Source: Chara braunii (lineage: Eukaryota; Streptophyta; Charophyceae; Charales; Characeae). From it: DNA of 40,479 bases. The translations under genes were made by a program, and so were the position numbers. The notes under the pieces were generated by a model. It made no database searches. It saw only the letters and a list, made by a program, of their open reading frames with translations, and was not told the origin of the DNA. Shown in pieces: positions 32,276 through 40,479 of the stretch; the stretch's first letter is position 1, and each line of letters starts with the position of its first letter. The DNA lies in contig BFEA01000060.1 in assembly GCA_003427395.1 (NCBI GenBank), positions 2,910,264 through 2,950,742 on the forward strand, written 5' to 3'.

Positions 32276-35200
32276 ATGATGGTCCTGCCAAGCAAGATTA
32301 AAGTGGTATCCTGGAATCTAAGAGGGATGGGGGACGCCTCCTACCTGATTAAACGCCCCAGATTCAGATCATGGGTTAGTAAGGATAATCCACATATTAT
32401 TTGTGTTCAAGAAACAAAACTGAACGAAGGAAAAATCTCTAACGGGTTGGCTTGGTGGAATGGCCCACAATTCTGAGCCCCGACAATGGGGACTAAAGGG
32501 GTTGTGGCCGTACTACTCCATAAGGACCTAGAAGTGGAGGTTTTGGACACATACAAAGACCCCAATGGTAAGTGGATCTGGGTGAAGTTGGCAGTGGGGG
32601 ACGAAGATTGGGCAGTGATGTCAGTTTATGCCCCGGTAGAGTATTCTGAGAGAACTAATTTCTTCGCTTCCCTGCCTGCGGTCCTCCCAAATGTAGAAAA
32701 CCTCATCATTCCGGGCGATTGGAACACTACACTCAACCCAGGCCTAGACTCACCCCAGCTGACGCCCATTCGTCAGGACGCCCTGATGCTATCAGCATTC
32801 ATGGAGGCCCAATGCCTCGCGGATGTTTTCAGAATCCTAAACCCAGAAACCCCCGGCCACNCATGGTACGGTCCCAAACCGGCCCCATCTGCTATTCAGC
32901 CCAGTCGCAGGCTGGATTTCATACTAGCGAGAGGAGTCGCTTGGGACAGATGTTCGTGGTGTGACATACTCCATCAAACGTTGTCTGATCATTACCCGGT
33001 TTGCATGGAAATTCTGGCAAAATAACAGTTTGATATAGTTTGTTCTCCCTTCAGATTGAACACCAATGTGCTCAAGGACCCGGGGATCCCGGCCTGGATC
33101 AAGAACCAAATGACATTATGGGCCGACGCTAAAGACCTCTTCCCCCACGAACATAAGTGGGCGAAAACAGGGATAGGAATTATAACTGTTGCGGTTAAAG
33201 TTTTCTCGAGGATGAAAGCCGCCAGCAGATCATGGGCGGAGACATGCGCACGCAAGGCTATAAAAGAAGCAGAAAGCAACATGGGGTTAAACCCGTTCTC
33301 TGATTTTTATTGGTCAAAAAAAAAAATGGAGAACGTGACCCTCCTAGAAACAATAGAGACCAAGAAACAAGAGGATTGGCTCCAATGGCTAAAGATCAAG
33401 GGTCTGGTTGGCTATGATAGAATGACTAAGGACACCTTTAGATCCCTCATCCTCCGCCAAACCAAGCCTATAATACGAGAGTTGTCCCACCCCTTCAATC
33501 CAGACCTACCCCTAGTTTCGAACACGGAAGACATGTGCAAGTACGCTATGGACTACTTTTTGGACATAGTCTCCTCTAGGAGACCACAAGATGGACCAGA
33601 AACAAATCTCAGCTTGGTCTCAGACTTTTGGGAAAACATTCCGGGCTCTATCTCCCATACCACAAGAGAAGGATTGGATGCTCCACTTTCAGTTGTGGAA
33701 CTGCACCAGGCTGCCAAGAATATGGCCGTAGGTAAATGCCCAGGGGCCGACGGTCTACCCATAGAACTGTTCCTTAGCGCATGGGAGGCGTTCGCCCCTT
33801 TCCTCACACATATATTCAACAGCACACTTTCTTCGAACTCCTTGCCGAAAAAGTGGCTCGAGGGAATCTTAACTCTCCTATACAAAAAGGGAGACAAGAA
33901 ACAAGTGAGGAACTACAAGCCTATTTCACTCCTAAATGTGGTATATAAAATTCTGGCTAAGGCCTTAGCCGTCAGACTGGCGGATGTCCTACCTAGCATA
34001 GTGGGGATAGAACAAGGAGCATTCATAAAAGGACGCTCTATTTTTGACAACATTTTGTACACTATGCAGACCCTGGAGATCCTAGCAGAAAAACATCTGA
34101 ACGTGGTCATCCTCCTCCTAGACATGGAGAAAGCATATGACAAAGTAGGATGGNCTTTCGTNTTCACCACATTGGCCAAGATGGGGTTTGGCCCCGGGTT
34201 TTGCACATGGGTCAGAGCCATGTACACGGAGGCCTTTTCGGTGGTAATGGTGAATGGCCAAACGTCCCCTTCATTTCCGCTCACCCGCTCACTGAGATAA
34301 GGTTGCCCCCTTGCCCCCCTTCTCTTTGTCATTCAACTGNAAGTCCTACTAAACAACATTAGAAGAAATGACGAAATTAGAGGCCTAAGTATCCCGCACT
34401 CAATTTACTGGAAAGGGGGAGCACTTGCGGATGATCTAACAATAGCTTGCGCTAACTCTAACCCTTCTTTCGGAGCCTTGAGAAAAATTCTTGATGACTA
34501 CTGCATCCTGTCGGAAGCATCAATCAATTGGGAGAAATATGTCTTCAGCCTCCCGGAACCGTTCGTGATCTGTGTGGAGTGGGGCCTAAAGAAGATCCCA
34601 TCAAACAGCTCAGATAGGTTCCTAGGGGTCCAGATAGCACTAACAGATTGCTCGGAGGCACAGGACGTTATTATGGTGGAGAAAGTAACCGCAAGAATTA
34701 TGGGATGGGCTCCAAACTTTAAATTGTCCCTCTTTGGAAGGGAACTGGTGATCTTATCAGCGGCGTTCTCTATTCTATGGTTCCCGCTTATAGTTCACCG
34801 GTTAGGGGATGAGGCCTACCGCAGGATAAAATATGTAGCGGCCAGGTACCTGTGGAAACCATCGGCAGCAGACCCACAGGGGTACATCAGCAAAGTGGCG
34901 TGGGACTCAGTGTGTTTCCCAAGAGACCAAGGAGGCCTGGGGATCCTGGACTTTGCTCAGCAGAACCTCGCCCTACTGGCTAAATGTCCTACGAGGGCTA
35001 TGACGGACCCATAAATCAAAATATGGAAAGCCTTCGGAGAATACGTCCTCATGGAGGAATGGGACCTCTCCCACCCTTCCCATGTCTGGCTCTGTTTTTT
35101 TAATTGAGTCCTACTGCAATAGAAGCATAAAATCAAGAGTATGGAAGAATGTACTTTCAGCCTGGAATAAAACAGACCAAAACCCATTTCAGAACCGAAC

Positions 35201-36397
35201 TCAAAAACCCAGATCTTGAACCAAGTGATATTCGAAAACTCCTGGATAAAAACCCAAGAGGGTTATTCTCTGGGTGCAGGCTCCTGTCTGGGTGCATTCG
35301 GGAGAACATGGATTGGTAAAGGAATCATTCAGATAAAGGACGTCTGGGACATGGTTGCAGGTGACTGGATAGCTGATCAAGAGCTCAGGGCCACGCTTCC
35401 CAGAGTACACAACGTCATACTGAACTTTGATAAAGTCAAACAGGCCATCCCGCCCCACTGGGTTACAAAACTACACTCGGGGTCCATATGGGCGCAAGGT
35501 ACCTGGCTGGCCGACCCAGAGGAACAGGGAATCATATGGAATGTCCTGGGCCCTGACCTAAGCCAAGAGACCAAAGCCCAAAAGTGGTTCATACAAGGGG
35601 GACTCAGAAATGAAAAGACACTGAAATTTAGTGAGGAAGCATCAATCCAAGCTTCTGAGGACTGGGAAGAAGTCCGAGTGTGGGAATCAGAACTCAACAA
35701 AAAGCAAGTCTGCAAACTGTTCCCTCCACTGGCCGAATCCCTCAACATAGATCCGCTGCTGTTTGGCTGGGCTGGCGCTGGCTCGACGGCCCATTCCAGT
35801 AAGGGGACAGGCACAACGCCACTTATAGGATACAAACCAAAGGTTGGAGTCAGGTTGCAGAGGTCAAGGATAAATAAACAACCGATCCAGACAGCAATGA
35901 AGAGACTCCACAACCAGTATGGCCAGCAACTCAAGGAATCAGACATGCTCAAGTTATGGAGAGCAATCAGGAAACTTCCTTCACAGAAAGCAGCAGTCAT
36001 TCTCTGGCTCCAATCACTACAGGTTACAACTTTTGCGGTATAGCTAAGGTCCAAAGGAATGGATATATCGGATAACTGGGCCTGGGAATCGGACTCCCAC
36101 CTTTGGCTCCAATGCCCTTTCTCCGCAAGAGTCTGGGAATGGTGGAGGGAGAGGTGGAGACAACAGAGTATGCGAACTGAGGACAAGTCGGACCTATTCA
36201 TCCTACAAGGTAAATGGAAAATTACGGGCCCCAGCATAAAGGACCCAAACTACATAGCCAATGTCTGCAGAGGAATCATTCTCTCAGCCATCTGGTGGAG
36301 CAGGAACGATCTACTTTTCAAAGGAGAAAACCACTGCCTCAAGCACATCCAGAACAAGATTACCTCTGGACTTCGTATCACAATCATTTCTGATTAG
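32276..36397 (+). pseudogene. LINE ORF2: endonuclease-reverse transcriptase, several stops
   Basis: ATG at 32276, 61 bp after ORF1. Endonuclease (about 32285-33020): SWNLRG, QETKL, YAPVE, GDWN (32714) and SDH (about 32984). Linker with GKCPGADGLP (about 33733), then reverse transcriptase: NYKPISLLNVVYKILAK, motif A LLLDMEKAYDKVGW (Asp at 34121), GCPLAPLLF (34301) and the catalytic ADD at 34427-34435. The C-terminal part keeps a DSHLWLQCPFSARVW segment (about 36089), but the preceding Cys pair expected for the zinc knuckle reads as W-A-W. One frame runs through almost the whole gene, broken by TGA 32474, TAA 33023, TAA 34298, TAA 35012 and TAG 36041. A short out-of-frame segment (about 35095-35215) starts in a T-run. 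The TAA at 34298 replaces the usual Gln before GCP. It reads as one dead gene of about 1370 codons, not several genes. Confidence 0.85.
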
Positions 36398-36782
36398 CGG
36401 TCCAAGGACCCTTTGCAGTTCGCGAAGACCTGGGCCCACAAGGGTTTTGGGGCTTCGGTAAGTCCTGAAGGAAATATGCAGTTAGCAGAGTGGTTGAAAC
36501 AGGCCTGAAGAAGGTAGTATTTCCCGCTGCTAAGAGGTGAAAACGTCTCAATTTCACGTAGGGAAGTAGAATCTTCTTTCCTTTGTTTATTTTCTCCTTT
36601 GTTGTCCAGTTGAGTATTTATTTGTTAAAAAAGGTTAGCTTTATGGGACGCTGGACCCGGTTTCCAGATGAGCCTAAGGGTAATGGCCCCAGTTTTTCCT
36701 CCGGGTTGATTGTCGAGGTTTTCCCGGCCTCGTTTATCTATATTTGGAAATAAAGCAAGCCTTTATCAACAAAAAAAAAAAA
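36398..36782 (+). other. LINE 3' UTR with stem-loop and A-tail
   Basis: A 7-bp stem TTAGCAG (36482-36488) / CTGCTAA (36527-36533) encloses GAAA...TTTC. It is followed by GAGGTGAAAACGTCTC and a T-rich stretch. The A-tract at 36770-36782 closes the element. Confidence 0.65.
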
Positions 36783-37257
36783 CGTAGTATTGCATCTTTG
36801 CGCCAACGCAACGTGGCTACCTAAATGGACAAAAAAATGAAAACCAAACTCTTCTATTGGCCGGCGGACGCAGATACGTCCACGAAATCGGTCCTTATCG
36901 CCCTGCGCCGAAGATACACAAAAGGATCAACGGTCGCCGGATGTTACCTCTCCCTACACTTGGTTGAAAATCAGACTGCCGAAGCGTAAATTGTTTCCAC
37001 TAGCAAAGGAGTAAGGTATCAAACACCTTTGGGACATCTGTGGGACATCGTTCGACCACTGATGCAGGAGAATCGGATGGCAGCCAAATTGTGAGGGATC
37101 CTCGTGGGCTAAAATGCCAAGATTTTTTGGAAAAAAAAAAAAAAAAAAAAAAAAAAAGCACGCCAAGATGATACCAGCCGGCATATAGCTGCGTTGGCAC
37201 ACGCGCAACCTGTTCAAATACAAATACAGACATATAGGTCATCGCCAGTTCGCAGCC
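36783..37257. other. Spacer with 27-bp A-tract
   Basis: No gene is visible. The A-tract lies at 37131-37157. Confidence 0.6.
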
Positions 37258-37338
37258 GAAACCCCACAAAACGACAAAATTACAATCGCAGTAAGCGCAG
37301 CCTACTGCGATTGTAATTTTGTCGTTTTGTGGGGTTTC
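37258..37338. repeat. Perfect 36-bp inverted repeat with 9-nt spacer
   Basis: The left arm 37258-37293 (GAAACCCCACAAAACGACAA...) and the right arm 37303-37338 (...TTGTCGTTTTGTGGGGTTTC) are exact reverse complements over 36 bp, separated by AGCGCAGCC. Flanks diverge immediately outside. Non-coding. Confidence 0.97.
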
Positions 37339-37379
37339 TTTTTTGGGAAATGTCGTACGCGTTGAATAGTCTTGGCTGG

Positions 37380-38230
37380 GTTTTTTTCGGGGTTTAGGGA
37401 AAAGTTGGAAGGGTGCGGTCGCGGGTAGGAGACGGACCGGTAGTTATGAGTGGTCGTTGTAGTCTTCAGGCATTGTAGGTCTACTGGTCGTTGGGGTTTG
37501 TTGTGAACGGCGACTTCGTTTTCCTTTTCGGGGACGGAATGATTGTATGTGAACGGGTGTAATGGGTGTAAAATGGATAGTGAGGGGCTACAAGGTGTTC
37601 AAGAAAAGTTGCGAAAACTCCCTTGCAAAGTGCGTAGGTGGTGAATGGTGGGTAGGTGGTGAAGGGTCCGCGTTATTTTTTGTTCCGCGTTCTTTTTCGT
37701 TCGAATGAATTGAATCGGCGGAACGGAAAACGACAAGAAGAAAACAGGTGGGGAAAAAAAATCCGAAAAAATTTTGGCAAAAATTCTTTCGAATGAAGGT
37801 GTATCTGACCATGTTGTAGTAGGAAGTGCGATGACGCCATAACGGTCTTGCCACATAAATGGAAAATGACAAGAACAAAACACTTCACGAACTTCACGAG
37901 TTGCTCGCCACTCGCTTGTAGTGGGAAGTGCGGTGACGTCGTAAGGGTCTTGCACAGAGGCTGTCGTCGAAAATGGTTTTTATTGGGGTCTTTTCGTTGG
38001 GGTTTTGGGAAAGAGTTGGAAGGGTGTAGTCGTGCCTGCGACACGGACAGAGCTTGTCGTCGACACGAAATGGATTGGTAGTTGCGAGGGGTCTTTTCGG
38101 GGTCGAAATGGACTCGTAGCTGCGAGGGGTCTTTTCGGGGTTGAGGGAAAAAGTTGGAAGGGTCCACGGGTCTTTTCGGCGTTTACCGAAAAAGTCGGAT
38201 GGGTGCGGTCGCCTTTCGAGACGAATCCAT
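37380..38230. repeat. Cluster of degenerate ~100-bp tandem repeats
   Basis: The block TTTTCGGGGTTTAGGGAAAA followed by GTTGGAAGGGTG recurs at about 37387, 37995, 38120 and 38175, with the companion block TCGTAGCTGCGAGGGGTC. A second unit, TTGTAGT.GGAAGTGCG.TGACG..GTAA, recurs at 37814 and 37916. Short open frames here are repeat artefacts. Confidence 0.75.
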
Positions 38231-38304
38231 AGTTGTGGCCTCGTCATGCGAATTTCAAATATGGGTCGAAAAGTTTGTCATCGGTTTTCCGTTGGTGAAT
38301 GAAA

Positions 38305-38760
38305 CGATGGCGTTGGGGTTTATGGGTGTTGCTTCCTAAGCCACGGTGTTATCTTGGGGGGGTGTGGTGTTTTTTTTTTTTTTTTGCCCTTTCTTCTTCC
38401 AATAGGACGACGCTCTATGTTTTTGTCGATCATTCACCACACGACAAGAAGGCGGCTCGTTGACATATCATGCGATATCATGACGTGATTGGGTTGACGA
38501 ATCGCATTTTTGGGGTTTATAGGTGTGCTTGCTAAGCCACGCTGTTACTTTGGGGGGGGTGGGGGGGGCACCCCTTCTTCTTCCAATAGGAATATCTCCA
38601 TGTCGTTGTCGCCGTGATTGGTTTGTTTTTTTTTCTTTTTTCTTTTTAGACTCTTTTTTCTTCTGATTCTAATTGGATGTCGTTGTCGCCCTGACTAGTT
38701 TCTTTTTTTCATTTTTTTTTTTTTCCCTTTTTTCTTCTGATTCTTATTGATAAGGCCACA
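38305..38760. repeat. Two copies of a ~200-bp unit with T-rich tracts
   Basis: GGGGTTTATGGGTGTTGCTT (about 38316) and GGGGTTTATAGGTGTGCTTG (about 38512) are each followed by CTAAGCCACG.TGTTA.CTTGGGGGGG and CTTCTTCCAATAGGA. A shorter unit (TCGTTGTCGCC.TGA.T.GTTT) then repeats at about 38603 and 38680. Confidence 0.75.
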
Positions 38761-38939
38761 ATCTACGTTCTTGTCGATCATTTACGACGAAAAGGCGGAT
38801 TATCAATATGTCTATGCCATCGCGATCCTTTTTTCTATGGAAAAAAAATTCTATAGAAGAAAAAAATTGTCGGCCAAAAAAAAAGTGGCAATTAAGGGTG
38901 CACTGACAATGACAGGAGCTTGTCCGTTGTCTATAATTT

Positions 38940-39347
38940 AATTAAATACTTAACTAAATTAAATATTTTTTTTTTCTTATTTTTTTATTGTTCTTTTCTG
39001 AAGATTTTCTTTTCTTCTTTTATTATTTGCACCGTATTCTATTTTGGTATTATTCTTAACTGATGGCTCAGCATTCACCGAACAGTGAATACATTGAGTA
39101 CGCATACTATAAAAGGTCAGTATGTACCAGTATGTACACAAGCAATGAGCAAGGAATCTATGCTCTCGTTTACTCGCGTGTGTATTGTCAGTCAATATTG
39201 AGAAAGAATGTCTATGAAGAAGTAAAAAAAGAAAAGAAGGAAAGAAGTCAAGAGGGCGAGGCTGAGGTAAGAAAAAAAAGGAGGAGAAGAAAAAGAAACA
39301 AGAGGAGGAGGAGAAAAGAGGAGCGCGTCCGTGATCAAGCTATGTAC
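38940..39347. other. AT-rich then purine-rich spacer
   Basis: An open frame (39063-39386) begins with a normal-looking Tyr-rich stretch but becomes a Lys/Arg/Glu run from the GAAGAAA-type repeat. No domain is visible and I do not call it a gene. Confidence 0.5.
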
Positions 39348-39411
39348 ATACTGATCTTCGACAAAGGATTTATTGTTGCATACTGATCTTCGACAAAGAA
39401 TTTACTGTTGC
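39348..39411. repeat. 32-bp tandem duplication
   Basis: ATACTGATCTTCGACAAAGG (39348) and ATACTGATCTTCGACAAAGA (39380), each followed by ATTTA.TGTTGC. Only two differences over 32 bp. Confidence 0.95.
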
Positions 39412-40360
39412 ATGAAAGGGGCAAAGTACAAGGGAGAAGAAAATAACAGATGTAATACCGCAAAGTAAGCGGGAAGGAAGGAAAGGAGAAACAGAAGGAG
39501 GAGAAGGAAAAGAGAGGGAAAAGAAAACAGTTGAAGAAGAGGGGACTTACGTTCTTCGGTAATTGAATAGGCGTGATCTTCAAGGATTATTCGAATGACA
39601 ACGACTATTACGAAAGAGCGGAAGAAATAACCGGTGAGTTTACATATATTAATGTATATAAAAACGAAAGGACTAATGAAAAGTACAAATAAAAAGGAAG
39701 AAGAGGTAATAAAGAGAATAAAAAAGAAAAAGAAAGGACAAGGCGGTGACCAATCAAAATAGAATATAATTAACTGCGCTCGTTTTATTTCTTTCTCTTT
39801 CTCTTTCTCTTTTTTTTTTTTTTTTCTCTTTCTTTTTTCTTTTCTTTTTTTCCTTTGTCTTTCTTTCTCTCTTTGTCATAACTCTATGCGTTTGTGTATC
39901 CTATTTCTCGCAGAGATTCCGTATATGCTTGTATGCGTGTGTAGAGGACTGGGAGAAGGGACGGGGAAGGAGTGAGAGTCGGGTTATGGCGCGCGAAGAC
40001 GAACGGGAGAAGAAGGGGCAGGAGGATCGGTGGAAAGAGCAGGAGAAGCAGCGGAAGAAGTTGCAGTAGCAGGAGGAGCGGGAGGAGGAGCAAGAGGGGG
40101 ACCGGGAGAAGGAGAGCGAGCAGCATATGGGCGACGAGTGGGAGAAAGAACGGGAGCGGGGTTATGGCAGGATTTTTATCATGTTGTTTGGCGGAAGAGT
40201 GAGAGGAGCAGGAGCAGTGCGAGGAGCGGGAGAACGAGTGGGAAGGAGACTAGCAGGGGAAACAGAAAGGGGCGGAGGAGGCGCGGTAGTGCGGGGGTTC
40301 TTGCGAAAGATTTGTTCTCATCTTCCACATTGGCGCGCGTGTGTGTGTATGTCTGTTACA
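39412..40360. other. Purine-rich DNA with pyrimidine tract at 39789-39870
   Basis: No gene is visible. 39960-40300 is GGAG/GAGGAGC-rich. The Leu/Pro-rich minus frame there is a composition artefact. Confidence 0.6.
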
Positions 40361-40362
40361 GA

Positions 40363-40397
40363 GAAACAGAGAGAGGGAGAGAGAAAGAGAGAGAGCG

Positions 40398-40479
<82 letters not shown>
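40363..40479. repeat. (GA)n microsatellite, runs off the window
   Basis: It starts GAGAAACAGAGAGAGGGAGAG and becomes pure GA repeat from about 40400 to the last base. Confidence 0.97.

Larger units (their letters stand above)
30591..36782 (+). mobile_element. L1-type non-LTR retrotransposon (LINE), nearly complete
   Basis: Two consecutive genes (ORF1 30591-32214, ORF2 32276-36397), a 370-bp 3' UTR and a terminal A-tract (36770-36782) are in the canonical L1 order. ORF2 has an AP-like endonuclease, reverse transcriptase and the remains of a C-terminal zinc-knuckle region. The 5' limit is uncertain, and I could not find target-site duplications around the A-tail (3' flank CGTAGTATTGCATC). Confidence 0.85.

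Noticed and set aside
32276-36397. Stop codons read as sense (alternative genetic code)
   Set aside because: TAA, TAG and TGA all interrupt otherwise readable frames in several unrelated elements, and the frames also end at normal stops. Decay explains this better than reassignment of one codon.
36508-36545. Hammerhead ribozyme in the LINE 3' UTR (CTGAAGA ... GAAA)
   Set aside because: The core words CTGAAGA and GTGAAAAC are present, but no complementary stem II lies between them and no stem III cleavage site could be drawn.
39884-40202. Leu-rich (minus) and Arg-rich (plus) ORFs near the right end
   Set aside because: Artefacts of GGAG-type repeats; no start context or domain.

Overview
This window looks like repeat-rich nuclear DNA of a green-lineage eukaryote. 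It has no dense array of intact genes, no operons and no prokaryotic signals. It carries long microsatellites, minisatellites, and decayed copies of four classes of transposable element: an L1-type LINE, a Ty3/Gypsy LTR element, a Penelope-like reverse transcriptase element and a PIF/Harbinger DNA transposon, plus small foldback (MITE-like) elements. The protein flavour of the gag-like, Penelope-like and DUF7869-like sequences makes a streptophyte alga of the Chara type my best guess. That is an inference from memory of protein families, not a database result.

Left part (1-8 kb). A 72-bp-period GC-rich minisatellite (about 110-1130) is followed by the one locus that resembles a large host or transposon-derived gene (1331-4263). 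It encodes a DUF7869-type protein with an RNase H-like core, interrupted by a single in-frame TGA. An unrecognised ORF (4398-5022) follows it behind a good splice-acceptor sequence. A 1.2-kb satellite with a strict 5-bp phase (6041-7224) comes next.

Centre-left (8-16.7 kb). A minus-strand Penelope-like reverse transcriptase relic (9.14-11.2 kb) sits between two 109-bp direct repeats (8051-8159 and 11364-11472). Simple repeats, A/G-rich DNA and two large microsatellites follow. After them comes a minus-strand PIF/Harbinger transposase (15.9-16.7 kb) whose catalytic middle is deleted, with a broken coiled-coil ORF next to it.

Centre (16.7-30.5 kb). A Ty3/Gypsy gag-protease relic (19.4-21.87 kb) stops at the start of reverse transcriptase, at a compound structure made of a 54-bp direct repeat and a perfect 60-bp inverted repeat. 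From 23.2 to 29.4 kb the sequence is a mosaic: one MITE family (four copies), a second foldback element, a roughly 200-bp repeat present in opposite orientations at 23.5 and 28.8 kb, a 661-bp tandem duplication that encodes a small minus-strand membrane-anchored protein, and tandem duplications of 190 and 218 bp. The 190-bp duplication preserves splice-like signals around a 73-nt gap.

Right part (30.5-40.5 kb). A nearly full-length L1-type LINE (ORF1 30591-32214, ORF2 32276-36397, 3' end with A-tail at about 36782) is disabled mainly by nonsense codons. A perfect 36-bp palindrome follows at 37258-37338. The rest is degenerate tandem repeats, purine-rich DNA and a terminal (GA)n run.

No rRNA, convincing tRNA or CRISPR array was found. 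The most interesting items are the DUF7869 gene with one stop codon, the 661-bp duplicated membrane-protein unit, the duplicated exon-like unit at 28 kb, the direct/inverted compound repeat at 22 kb and the long perfect palindrome at 37.3 kb.
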